From the NCBI GenBank assembly GCA_033064195.1, contig JARBJD010000004.1, positions 1-64,000 on the forward strand: a DNA stretch of 64,000 nucleotides, written 5' to 3'. The first letter of the stretch is position 1; each line of letters begins with the position of its first letter. A program made the translations under genes and the position numbers. Under the pieces are notes generated by a model, which had not been told where the DNA came from, searched no databases, and was given only the letters and a program-made list of their open reading frames with translations. Shown in pieces: positions 1-8,492 of this stretch. This stretch comes from Blattamonas nauphoetae (lineage: Eukaryota > Preaxostyla > Oxymonadida).

Positions 1-299
1 AGGAAGTTTCAACAAACTCAAAATATCGGCAAGCAATTCTTCAATTCATCAAACCTCTAGCTCCAACATTACTTCAAGTCGGTGGTGGATTGCTCTCTCA
101 AACGAACAGTAAATTCGGACAAACCGCGGGTGGAATACTCAATGGATTAGGAGGAATGATGGACGTTTATCAACAAAATAAGGTGATCAATCGTCAACAA
201 AAACCACAGATGATTGAATACGAACCACCTCGAAATGGACGATTCTCAAATGATGATATGCCACTCTCGTCCAATTCCAAAATTCAATTCAAAGGATAA
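1..299 (+). CDS. Partial small glycine-rich protein of the endogenous virus, open at the left edge
   Basis: A reading frame is open from base 3 to a TAA at 297-299, so the start lies left of the window. The visible product has a hydrophobic Pro/Gly stretch followed by a glycine-rich segment (LNGLGG) and a polar tail. It sits directly upstream of virion-like genes on the same strand, which suggests a minor structural protein, but no family is recognised. The frame could also begin at an internal TTG, but no ATG with the box seen before other genes is present, so truncation by the window is the simpler reading. Confidence 0.55.
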   Translation, partial: EVSTNSKYRQAILQFIKPLAPTLLQVGGGLLSQTNSKFGQTAGGILNGLGGMMDVYQQNKVINRQQKPQMIEYEPPRNGRFSNDDMPLSSNSKIQFKG

Positions 300-316
300 T
301 CATTCACTAGTAATCA

Positions 317-337
317 GATATTTTTATTTTTCTTAAA
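317..337 (+). promoter_or_regulatory. Plus-type viral box before the 99-residue gene
   Basis: A TATTTTTATTTTT run ends six bases before the ATG at 338. The same box stands before every intact plus-strand gene of the element, so it is read as a core promoter with a very short 5' leader. Confidence 0.6.
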
Positions 338-637
338 ATGGCACCAGGTTGGTTATCAAAATTAGCAGGAGTCGGAAAAACAATTCTTCGTGTTGGAGCT
401 CCATTTCTGAATCTCATCCCCTTTGTTGGACCATTGATTTCTAAGGTCGCACAGACAGGAGTTGAGATGATACCAGATGTGAAATCGGATCAACAAATCC
501 ATGCAGAAAAGATGGCACAATATGAACAATCAATGAATGAAGGAAACACATCAGTTGCGAACAAGCTCAGAGGTGAAATACTGAGACTAGAAGAAAAGCT
601 GAAGCCGAAAGCGAAGAAAACAAAAAAGAAAAAGTAA
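338..637 (+). CDS. Small amphipathic virion-like protein with basic tail (99 aa)
   Basis: The ATG at 338 follows the viral box and the frame ends with TAA. Residues about 1-45 form a hydrophobic, glycine- and proline-punctuated amphipathic segment (LNLIPFVGPLISKV); residues 50-85 are charged and helical; the last 12 residues are nearly all lysine. A membrane-active amphipathic N-terminus plus a basic tail is the layout of minor capsid or cement proteins that disrupt membranes or touch DNA in several non-enveloped DNA viruses. That role is inference from composition and from its place just before the capsid genes. It is absent from copy B, which begins inside the next gene. Confidence 0.65.
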   Translation: MAPGWLSKLAGVGKTILRVGAPFLNLIPFVGPLISKVAQTGVEMIPDVKSDQQIHAEKMAQYEQSMNEGNTSVANKLRGEILRLEEKLKPKAKKTKKKK

Positions 638-657
638 CTAGAGTTAAAGCATAAATG

Positions 658-678
658 TAATTTTTTATTTTTGATAAA
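658..678 (+). promoter_or_regulatory. Plus-type viral box before capsid-like gene 1
   Basis: AATTTTTTATTTTT followed by GATAAA and the ATG at 679. It is the clearest match to the shared plus-strand box. Confidence 0.65.
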
Positions 679-2544
679 ATGAATTCGCATATAACACATC
701 TGACAAACAAAAGAACTGGAGCATCATCTTTGACTGGAAATACCACGGGAAGGATAGAATACACAAGAGATGACATGGGTCAAATACAACAGCAACTGAT
801 GTCCGAACATCACATTAAATACCTCATGAATGATGGAGCTCACAGTACTTCGATTCAGGAATTGAAACCATCAGAGAATGCACGCTTCTACACGGGACAA
901 GAGATAATCATTCCACTGACTGGAAATCAAGACATTTGTCAAATCGATGATTCCTTCATTACGTTCACCATGACTGCGACTCTGAAAGTTAATAATTGGC
1001 AAACAACAGCTGGTATGGTTGGATCGTACATGAATGAGAGAATCTTCATCTTCGTTGGACTCAAGCATTCTGCATCAATCTTTCGTGACCTTACTGTTCT
1101 TCACAACAATCAGAGAATCATTAGCACAACAAACAATGATGTATCAATGGAATCTCACATATACAACATGATCAAACCAAAGAGTCAATTGGAGAATCGA
1201 AAACATTGTCACACACCTTGGCAGAATGCTTGGAATCATGATGAATCGGTTTCTGGTGTTTATATTCCACTTTCGGATTTTACAACGACGTCCGGAACAG
1301 GAGTGTTTCAAGACACTCTTGATGTGCCTATTCGTGTGTCGATTAATCTTGAAGATCTTCTCATTTTCTCAGGGATGACTGACTATCCAAAATGTCTCTT
1401 TGGCGATTTGAAATTGAGTGTTCACATGAATGAAGATGCATTTGTTTGTTGTTCTGTAAATCCTGAACTCACTTTGAAAGATACACTATCATCACTCGTA
1501 ACTGGAACAGCAGCAGCACCAACTATTAAAGCAGCAATTCTCAATTGTATTCAACATCGTCCCTACTTTCTGAATAATCTCGTAACCTCATGCACAAAGA
1601 ACTTCGTTCAAATTGGTCAATCATTTCTCCAACCAACAGTTACAAAAGACATTGTATGTTCAACAGCCAATGCCGTGACAACAGAACCAGAATTCGTGGA
1701 TCAGTACATCTCATTGAACGTCACAAACTATCGGATTGATGATGTATATTGCATGAGTGTTGGATACAAAATGAAAGATGGTGCGATAAAGAAACTCATG
1801 GAGATGTATCAGAATCGTCCTGGAACAATTCCGGCAGAAAAGATCTCATTCTATCCATTTCAGAAGACGCCAACGGCAACAGGAATTGATTGTACTCAGC
1901 AAATGGTAGTGGTGAATGCAAAGGACATTCTGCTTCTCTTCCGTCACTACGACAATGAAGTCACTTGCTTCCACAATCCAATGCAGAAGAACATCCAAGT
2001 GACTTTACAAAACAGGTACTATCCAGAACAACCGACTACAACGATTGGAGCTCGCTTCTATCAATTTGCATTATCGACTCTCAATCTCGATTCGTACCTA
2101 GCTGTTCCTGATGATTTGGAGCGATCACGTACAGATTCTCTCGTTGAAGAGAAACTCACTGGTGACGGAACATATCCAAATGAAACAATGACAAGAGTTC
2201 GTCCAGTTCATGACAATCCTGACTTCCTTCTGTGCTTTCCTACTCAGAGAAGTGGGTGTCCAACGAACTGTAATGATTCCATCAGTTCAAAAGGAAACAC
2301 TGCTGTCACTTTGAGATCACATCCAATCTATCAAGGTAATCTCGACACGTACTACAATGTATACAACCCAAGTGAAAAGGGTGGAAACATGACAACATTT
2401 ACACATCCTCCAGCACCGATTCTAGCCACAACTGCAACAACGTGGTGGGTATTACGATACAGCAATGGTGAACCAAAAGTTGAGTACTATCCTAATCACA
2501 CATTGAAAGCATTACATAAAGATTTAGGAATTATTCCAAATTGA
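679..2544 (+). CDS. Capsid-like protein 1 (621 aa), candidate double jelly-roll major capsid protein
   Basis: Complete frame from the boxed ATG to a TGA. The protein is rich in beta-type, polar segments with no signal peptide or membrane span. It is paralogous to the next gene along its whole length: matching blocks are residues about 45-75 (GQEIIIPL), 130-170 (IFRDLTVLHNNQRII), 225-265 (DYPKCLFGDLKLSVHMN), 395-440 (FQKTPTATGI) and the C-terminus (PPAPILA then WWVLRYSNGEP). The motif of a short strand, LF/IF, then a loop with an asparagine-rich turn recalls capsid proteins of Polinton- and adintovirus-like elements, and its size fits a double jelly-roll. This family call is inference from pattern, not a search. 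Copy A of the gene is intact; the copy B version (8493-9310) is truncated. Confidence 0.6.
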   Translation: MNSHITHLTNKRTGASSLTGNTTGRIEYTRDDMGQIQQQLMSEHHIKYLMNDGAHSTSIQELKPSENARFYTGQEIIIPLTGNQDICQIDDSFITFTMTATLKVNNWQTTAGMVGSYMNERIFIFVGLKHSASIFRDLTVLHNNQRIISTTNNDVSMESHIYNMIKPKSQLENRKHCHTPWQNAWNHDESVSGVYIPLSDFTTTSGTGVFQDTLDVPIRVSINLEDLLIFSGMTDYPKCLFGDLKLSVHMNEDAFVCCSVNPELTLKDTLSSLVTGTAAAPTIKAAILNCIQHRPYFLNNLVTSCTKNFVQIGQSFLQPTVTKDIVCSTANAVTTEPEFVDQYISLNVTNYRIDDVYCMSVGYKMKDGAIKKLMEMYQNRPGTIPAEKISFYPFQKTPTATGIDCTQQMVVVNAKDILLLFRHYDNEVTCFHNPMQKNIQVTLQNRYYPEQPTTTIGARFYQFALSTLNLDSYLAVPDDLERSRTDSLVEEKLTGDGTYPNETMTRVRPVHDNPDFLLCFPTQRSGCPTNCNDSISSKGNTAVTLRSHPIYQGNLDTYYNVYNPSEKGGNMTTFTHPPAPILATTATTWWVLRYSNGEPKVEYYPNHTLKALHKDLGIIPN

Positions 2545-2569
2545 AAACATTAAAAGAAAAGAATGATAT

Positions 2570-2591
2570 TGTATTTTTTATTTTTCAATCA
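2570..2591 (+). promoter_or_regulatory. Plus-type viral box before capsid-like gene 2
   Basis: TATTTTTTATTTTT followed by CAATCA and the ATG at 2592. The frame is open further upstream to a TTG at 2541, but the box and the identical arrangement in copy B fix the start at 2592. Confidence 0.65.
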
Positions 2592-4286
2592 ATGAGAAGT
2601 ATCAGATCAAATCAATCCAAACCAACATCGACATTAATTGAGCAAATTGAAGTGCAATCATACTTGCCCAAACAATGGGATTCAGAGCCACACATTTATT
2701 CCATCCAAGAAGTGCATCCAACAAATCCTCCCATGCCATGCAGAATTGGAGACGAGATTGAAGTCCCACTGTGCTATGACGGACATGATGTGACTGAGTT
2801 TTCGAAGAGTCATTTGCGAATTGATCTATCGATTACTGTTCCATATACATATCCATCAGATGCAGATGCTTCAGAGTCAGCTGGATTGTACGGAATGTTC
2901 AACGGTTACAAATCATCATCAGATGCAATTCGAGATATGAGACTCGTCGACAGTAAAGGAAACATCATTGACAATACACTCCAGAATAATCATGTTCACG
3001 AATCATTTCTGTATCACACTTTCAAGTCGTATGAAGAGAAAAACAATATGAAGCATTGCTATAGTCTTTTTGAAAATGTTCAGAGAATGGATCCAAGTGT
3101 GTGTGGATTCTACTATGTTCCAACACTCAATGGGCAGAAAAAACCATACACTGCAACGATTCCACTGGTTATTCCGTTTGTGAATCTCCTTCCTCTGAGT
3201 ACGTTTGATCAGTATCCAAATTCGATCTTTGGCAATTTACGTTTGAGATTTCATTTGACCACTGATTCACTAGTGTATTGTCCCATTCGAACTTCAACTG
3301 TTGTAAGAAAAACACTTGAGATGATGAAAGATCGATATCCAGATAAAGACGAGCCTCGTCTCGCACCAGAAGGGCAAATGAGTCTCATGTTCGATGGAGA
3401 ATACTCTAATTTGACACAGGAATTTACACAAATTGGTAATCCAATACTTCAATTCGATGACAATATAATGCCTTCTGTGAATTCATTTTACATTTCATAT
3501 ATCAAAACCAAATCCTTCACAGCCACTGTTCTTTCATCTTCGATAGATACAGTGTCTTCCATTTGTTACGGATATCAAATCACTGATGCAACGAAGCAGT
3601 CACTCTTCAACACATATTCAAAGACTCTGCATGTCCTGAAAGCTGAAAGAATTGACACTCAATCATTTCAATCACAAGCAACAGCAATGGGAGTGAGATC
3701 AAACATCAGTATCAAGCTCAACAATCTCATGAATCTTATGTGCTTATTCCCTGAAAGACCAAATGAATGTACAGTCTTCAGAAATCCTCACTATGTTGGC
3801 TTATTCGAAATGCTTGGATCCAACTTTCCCAATTTCCCGATGTCAACACTCTCGCCAGAGTTCTATCAAATGATGATGGTGAATGGTGATTTTATCGGTT
3901 GTTCCGCGACGGAAGAGTTTGAGAATTCAATCTGTATGTCACGCAATTCTACCTGTTTTGGAAAGGAGTTCAAGAGAACCAGAGCAGGAACGGATGCTAC
4001 TAGTTTCACGTTCATGGTTCCAACTGATCGAAGTGAAATTGCTGGTGGAGAAGAAGGTATTTCAACAGCAGAATCAGTCAATATTGTCTTCAGAGGATCA
4101 CCAATCAATCAGGGAGAACTCGATCCATATTTCACCTCAACTCCAGAAGGTCCTCCTCCACCAATACTGGCATTACATCAAGCTACATATTGGTTGTTCT
4201 GGATTGAGAATGGACAACCACGAGTGCGATATGTCATTGATCGCCGACTCCAAGAAGCTTATGAAGAAGTGAAGAGAGGATATTAA
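2592..4286 (+). CDS. Capsid-like protein 2 (564 aa), paralogue of capsid-like protein 1
   Basis: Start chosen at 2592 because it follows the viral box; the frame ends with TAA. It shares with capsid-like protein 1 the N-terminal block (IGDEIEVPL), an equivalent of the N-rich turn (LVDSKGNIIDNTLQNN), the DQYPNSIFGNLRLRFHL block, the FQSQATAMGVRSN block and the tail (PPPPILALHQATYWLFWIENG). This implies an old duplication giving two capsid subunits that probably share one fold. The two genes sit 47 bp apart and each has its own box, so both are likely expressed as structural proteins at the same stage. Whether one is major capsid and the other penton or a second hexon-like subunit cannot be told here. 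Confidence 0.6.
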   Translation: MRSIRSNQSKPTSTLIEQIEVQSYLPKQWDSEPHIYSIQEVHPTNPPMPCRIGDEIEVPLCYDGHDVTEFSKSHLRIDLSITVPYTYPSDADASESAGLYGMFNGYKSSSDAIRDMRLVDSKGNIIDNTLQNNHVHESFLYHTFKSYEEKNNMKHCYSLFENVQRMDPSVCGFYYVPTLNGQKKPYTATIPLVIPFVNLLPLSTFDQYPNSIFGNLRLRFHLTTDSLVYCPIRTSTVVRKTLEMMKDRYPDKDEPRLAPEGQMSLMFDGEYSNLTQEFTQIGNPILQFDDNIMPSVNSFYISYIKTKSFTATVLSSSIDTVSSICYGYQITDATKQSLFNTYSKTLHVLKAERIDTQSFQSQATAMGVRSNISIKLNNLMNLMCLFPERPNECTVFRNPHYVGLFEMLGSNFPNFPMSTLSPEFYQMMMVNGDFIGCSATEEFENSICMSRNSTCFGKEFKRTRAGTDATSFTFMVPTDRSEIAGGEEGISTAESVNIVFRGSPINQGELDPYFTSTPEGPPPPILALHQATYWLFWIENGQPRVRYVIDRRLQEAYEEVKRGY

Positions 4287-4288
4287 AT

Positions 4289-4317
4289 TGAATTTTTTAT
4301 TTTTGAAGAAATCACAA
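4289..4317 (+). promoter_or_regulatory. Plus-type viral box before the interrupted 136-residue gene
   Basis: AATTTTTTATTTTT at about 4291-4304, then a 13-base spacer to the ATG at 4318. The spacer is longer than at the capsid genes and the same in copy B. Confidence 0.6.
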
Positions 4318-4728
4318 ATGGTGAAGCGATATTTCTCAATTCAGAATTCTCACACTGCTCAACTCCCTCCTGATTTTACCAATTCCAGAAACCAAAAATA
4401 CATCTACTTCCTCGACTGCAAACTCATTCATGTGAAGGAAGAAATAAATGGTAACTCAACTGTCATCTCAAAAGACATTCCACAGCACATAACAATCCAT
4501 GGTGATTGGATTCAGACTGACGCACCCAATGATTCATATGTTGCTTTCTGAAATGAACAGATTGCGAAACGAAAGAAGTGGGAACTAAGCACTCGACAAT
4601 CAATAGTGAAGATCTGGTTCAAAGACAGTTCTGGTGAATCAATCGAGATGGAAACAACGGAGACAATCAATGGAAAAATAATCAGAGAGTATTATGAATT
4701 TCTGGTTGATCTCATGTTGGAGTACTAG
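4318..4728 (+). pseudogene. 136-codon viral gene interrupted by one TGA (copy A)
   Basis: The frame starts at the boxed ATG and reads 77 codons to a TGA at 4549-4551, then stays open in the same frame to TAG at 4726-4728. Copy B (11113-11523) has an uninterrupted 136-residue protein that matches on both sides of this stop; the TGA replaces a cysteine codon. The product is soluble, mixed alpha/beta, with no family I recognise. Its 3' end overlaps the convergent S74 gene by 17 bp. Most simply this copy is inactivated; readthrough cannot be excluded. Confidence 0.7.
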
Positions 4729-5623
4729 TTAGTGAATTATATTTTTGTATTAGTTCATATATGAGTGTCTGTTGTTGTCCGACAATTGTACTCAGTTCCT
4801 GAATGGCTTTCACACAAAAGCAAGAGAGTTCAGCATAATCAACTTGAAGACAATCTGGATTGGAATCATTCACGACTTCGGGGAATATGCCTTGGATCTG
4901 TTGAGCAATTACACCAATGTGCTTCTTCTCACTTTCCTTCTTCAAGCATTCACATTTCTCTTTGCAGTTCTTCAAGTGTTCTTCATCAGTCTCATTCTCG
5001 ATTTGCTTCGTCACTTTGTTGATCTTCGAGTCGAATGTGTTGAATTGGTAGCGAACAATTTCCACTTTATTCAATTGTTCAAGAACATCTGGGTATGGTT
5101 CAATATTTCTTTTCACTCTTCTGTCTGACAGTTGAGAAAAACTTCCTGTTGTGGATATTGAAAACACACCTGAACCAGTGTCCTCATCGTAGTAATACAA
5201 AGCTGGTGAGTCACACGGTGACCACATAATGATACCATCACCATTGAACTGAATTCCAGAAGTTTCTGAAATCGATTGTGAGATTGATATGCCAGACTTA
5301 AATGTTGAAGCCGGATATGTTCCTGGATACTTCGGAAGTGATCCCTCTGATATATTCCACTTCGCTCCATTCACATTGATCAATCCTCCAATTTCTGGTG
5401 TCGTGATCGATCCATTTGTGCTGACAACTTTTTGGATTGAAGATATTGCTGTCTTGTGTGCTTCTGTTGTCTTTTGAAGTGAGTCAATCACTGATGAATT
5501 CTCACTGATCGTCGAGAGATTATGATCAATCATTTTCTCAATCATTTGTGAATTGTATTTTTGTCGATTCATTTCTGTTTGCTCTTTCATTGAAATTAAA
5601 ATTCTTGATTCCCTCATGAACAT
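4712..5623 (-). CDS. S74 intramolecular-chaperone spike/fibre protein, copy A (303 aa)
   Basis: The C-terminal third is a Peptidase_S74 domain, the self-cleaving chaperone of trimeric tailspikes and of some eukaryotic proteins. It begins at residue 166 with SDRRVKRN, where family members cleave before the serine, and continues through the conserved KHIGVIAQQIQGIFPEVV block and a DYAEL block. Residues about 12-70 look like a trimerising coiled coil; residues 71-165 form a small glycine-rich beta segment that would be the mature tip. Expected role: a trimeric host-attachment fibre or spike whose folding is completed by release of the chaperone. The start is uncertain: ATGs at 5623, 5617 and 5590 are possible, and the minus-type promoter box lies further upstream before an overlapping frame (5538-5750). 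It converges on, and overlaps by 17 bp, the 136-codon gene. Confidence 0.85.
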   Translation of the reverse strand: MFMRESRILISMKEQTEMNRQKYNSQMIEKMIDHNLSTISENSSVIDSLQKTTEAHKTAISSIQKVVSTNGSITTPEIGGLINVNGAKWNISEGSLPKYPGTYPASTFKSGISISQSISETSGIQFNGDGIIMWSPCDSPALYYYDEDTGSGVFSISTTGSFSQLSDRRVKRNIEPYPDVLEQLNKVEIVRYQFNTFDSKINKVTKQIENETDEEHLKNCKEKCECLKKESEKKHIGVIAQQIQGIFPEVVNDSNPDCLQVDYAELSCFCVKAIQELSTIVGQQQTLIYELIQKYNSLTSTPT

Positions 5624-5750
5624 ACGTCACCGGCACATTATTTCTGACATACTCAGAGACTAGCGAACAGTTCTCTTCTCTCATTGATTCAATTAATGCT
5701 TGTTCTGAACATACTCGACGTCTTTCCTTGTACATCGCAGTTGGATTCAT
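5538..5750 (-). CDS. Short leader ORF with an ENCxLxSEY repeat, overlapping the S74 gene (copy A, 70 aa)
   Basis: The ATG at 5750 is directly preceded by the minus-type viral box. Codons 1-46 encode one repeat of the type found in the 197-residue protein at 7460-8053 (LIES, ENC, LVSEY, PVTY, HEG). The rest runs in a different frame over the first 86 bases of the S74 frame and looks non-homologous, so the true product may be a short repeat peptide, or the repeat may be joined to the S74 protein by frameshifting or reinitiation. In copy B the corresponding frame stops 14 nt inside the S74 frame. Confidence 0.45.
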   Translation of the reverse strand: MNPTAMYKERRRVCSEQALIESMREENCSLVSEYVRNNVPVTYVHEGIKNFNFNERANRNESTKIQFTND

Positions 5751-5772
5751 TTAATACAAATTAAAAAATTCT
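5751..5772 (-). promoter_or_regulatory. Minus-type viral box before the leader ORF, copy A
   Basis: Read on the minus strand: TTTTTTAATTTGTATTAA immediately before the ATG at 5750. Distinct from the plus-strand box by the AATTTGTAT core; the same string precedes the genes starting at 8053 and 12581. Confidence 0.6.
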
Positions 5773-5774
5773 GA

Positions 5775-7440
5775 ATTAGATTTTCATTCGTTGTTTTCTC
5801 AGTTTTGGATTTGTCACCAGAAACGAGGATCAATGGGTTCGATCACTGATTTCCCAACTATGCTCGTTTCGTTCCGATTCTTCGCGATTCTGATTCTTCT
5901 GATGTCCAGGATCATCATGGTATGCTCCGTTTTTTGAAGATTTCGGACTTTTGCAGAGATATTTGAGGTTTCACACCCGGGTCCAGATCTCGGTAAAAGT
6001 ATGCATTCTTCACCATATCGACATCATTTTTATCTTGTTTCAGCTCTGTTCTCTCTGTTTATGGTTGAATTGTCACCAATTTTGCACTAGTTATGTTTTC
6101 ATTTTTGGTCCCACTTCCGTCTTCGTTTTCTCGTTGATTACTGTTTTTAACCACTTCATTCATGTTTCTTTCTCTGAAACTTTTTCTCCAATACAACACA
6201 CTAATTTCCGTTTACTGAGTTTTCCGGACTTTTGCAGAGATCCGCCATTCAACGGCTCACTTCATATCTCGGAATTTTTCCGGAAAATCCAACATTTCAC
6301 ATACTTTTTTGAATCATTTTTGATGTTTTTAAGCAAAAAAGGACCAAACACAAGCGACATTTTCACTATTGGTGCCACATTTCACACCGTTTTCACGATC
6401 GTCAATTTCCCTCTCAGTTTCATACTTGCCCGTTTCATTCATGCTTGTTTCGCTTTCATTTACTCTGTTTTTGTGAAAAAGTTGATGAAAAGTTGACTAA
6501 AATGATGTGCTAGTGAAGTGAGAACGGCCCACAAAATGGAAGTGAATTGAGCAAAATGAAGAGGAATGATGAACAGATCATATGTGAAATGGGGAGAGAA
6601 AGTGATGAAATGAAAGGGACTACAGTCGGTTTTGAAGTGACAAAAACGGTCAAAAGTTGAGAAGTGAAAACATGAAAAAGTGACTTTATGAGAGAACTAT
6701 CCGACAAAATCTCCTCAAAATTTGAGCACACATTACTCATACCGTGAGAAAGAAGGATTTGTAACGAAATTCAGATTAAAAAATCTATAGTGTCAAAATG
6801 TTGGTGCAAGAGTGTCGTCAGAGGTGTGATCGAAGAACCAACAAAATGAAACTAAGGAAATGCACTATACGTCTCGCGTCGACTTACGTTCGTTAAAATG
6901 ATGCAATAACGGAGTAAATGAAGTGAAAGTAGTGAAATGTGAAAATTCATGAAAAAGTGTCCGAATGTAGAGGTGTCAAAAGTTTTCAGAGGTGAATGAC
7001 ACAAAAAGACGCCAACTAGCGTTTTCACACCCAAAAACACCATAAGACGACGAAAAGTGATCAAAAGGACATAGTCCCGAACGTCCATACCTTTTCTAAA
7101 AAAATCTCAAAACACGCGAAAAAACCTCAATGGGTCGGATCAAACCAAAAATCTCAGAAGTGCTTTTTATCGAAAATCCTACCTTTCAAAATGATTTCCG
7201 TCACAATTAAACGTGTTTGAACACAATTTGAGCCATAAAGCAGTTCATAGTAGCAAAATCGGAACATCGACTTTTTCGTCACTTTTTCGACCTAAGTTCG
7301 GTACACTGTTCGACAAATTCTCAACCGATTTTGATCAGGATTGTTTTGATCGATGACCTACAGTGTCCCCGAGATTTTAGAATTTTTTTCAGAATTTTTC
7401 GAAATGGTTATCATGTTGGATTTCAGTGATTTGTGGTCAA
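5775..7440. other. Conserved 1.7-kb block without convincing genes, copy A
   Basis: This block matches 12606-14255 at high identity (for example 6230-6500 against 13060-13330) although neither copy carries a long frame or the viral box. It is AT-rich with many GTGAAA/TTTCAC words and short opposite-strand frames of about 76 codons that are shared by both copies. It may be an element terminus, a replication or packaging region, or an unrelated repeat captured before duplication. A similar GTGAAA-rich composition occurs at 17.6-18.0 kb. Confidence 0.5.
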
Positions 7441-7459
7441 AAATAGATTTTCAGTATTT

Positions 7460-8053
7460 TCATGACCTTTCGTGGTACTTTCTCAAGTGAGGACGGTCTC
7501 CAAAATACAACCAATTGTCCAAGCGAACGTAATACTCATTCTTTGTTCGTAAATCGCGATATTTGAATGGCTCAAGTACCTTTGTGTAAGTTCCAATGAG
7601 TTCACAATTCTCTTTTTTCAATTCATTTTCAACAAACGATTGTGTGTATCGTTTTCGTTTGTTCTGATGAGTTCTGAATCCTTTCATCCATTTTGATGGG
7701 ATCACTATCCATTCAATTCCTTCGTGTCGATATGTTACTGGAGTACTTGAATGAGTGTATTCAGAAATGAGTTCACAATTCTCATTTTTCATTGATTCAA
7801 TAAGCTTCTCTTTTGTGCAACGATTTGCTGGTCGAAGATATTTCTGGCGATTCAGATGTGGTCTGTATCCTTTGACGAAACTATTGACGTACACTTGATA
7901 AGTTTCATCTGGTTTCTCTTCGAGATAGTATTCGAAAGTGCTTCCTGTGAGATATGTTGTTCCTTGTCGATTGAGAGTTGGAGGTGATTTCATTTTCAAA
8001 TCTTCTTTGTCCAAAATTTCCAGTAGTTGTGTTGGTGTCAAGACGCTGCTCAT
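7460..8053 (-). CDS. Viral ENC-repeat protein (197 aa), present only in copy A
   Basis: The start at 8053 is chosen because the minus-type box precedes it without a gap. The protein contains at least three diverged repeats of about 55-60 residues: one ending near KGYRPHLNRQKY, one with MKNENCELISEY then PVTYRHEG, and one with LKKENCELIGTY then PFKYRD, each followed by an aromatic/basic stretch. Single-cysteine repeats with an ENC-LxxxY pattern resemble repeats scattered in large phages and giant viruses, but I cannot assign a function. The gene is precisely missing from copy B, where sequence matching its two flanks (about 7440 and 8097) is joined. Its middle repeat is homologous to the leader ORF upstream of S74. 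Confidence 0.65.
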   Translation of the reverse strand: MSSVLTPTQLLEILDKEDLKMKSPPTLNRQGTTYLTGSTFEYYLEEKPDETYQVYVNSFVKGYRPHLNRQKYLRPANRCTKEKLIESMKNENCELISEYTHSSTPVTYRHEGIEWIVIPSKWMKGFRTHQNKRKRYTQSFVENELKKENCELIGTYTKVLEPFKYRDLRTKNEYYVRLDNWLYFGDRPHLRKYHERS

Positions 8054-8074
8054 TTTATACAAATTAAAAAATTG
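8054..8074 (-). promoter_or_regulatory. Minus-type viral box before the ENC-repeat gene
   Basis: Minus-strand TTTTTTAATTTGTATAAA directly before the ATG at 8053, one base different in spacing from the boxes at 5751 and 12582. Confidence 0.6.
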
Positions 8075-8492
8075 AATAAAAAAAGAAATCGACGTTGTTT
8101 TCTAAAAGTACTCAAAATTTGCTTCAAAAAAGACACTTTTCAAGAGGTCCGTTTTTCGCCTTTATTTTTGAATTTACGGCCAAATATTGACTACTCTGAA
8201 ATGTCAATATTTTCAGTAGTAAGTGAGATGGAAATTAGAATGAGTCATATTAAAAAAATCAATTGGCTCTGAGATTCAAAATGATTTCTCGTTCCAATTC
8301 TCCTAGGAGTATCACCTATGCCAGTTTGGTTCCCATTTCGCTTATACCACTACTCTTGTGGCTAAACTTGTGTTGTTAGAAAATGAGTTCATTTCTCAAC
8401 AATAAAATGAAACGTGAAAGACAATATCAAAAAAATCAGTGGAGTGTTGTTGTGTGATTGAAAAGCTTCCAACAGTTTCCAGTGTTGAGAAT

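Larger units (their letters stand above)
1..8215 (+). repeat. Direct duplication, copy A of the viral module
   Basis: Sequence from about 1545 to 8215 is repeated in the same orientation at about 8493-14415, with an offset near 6.8 kb. Gene order, strand, boxes and the conserved non-coding block match. Differences: copy A alone has the region left of 1545 and the 197-residue gene. Confidence 0.8.

Noticed and set aside
5951-6740. Short frames (181 and 76 codons) in the conserved viral block, the latter kept in copy B
   Set aside because: Low-complexity, no viral box, and nucleotide identity alone explains the shared frame.
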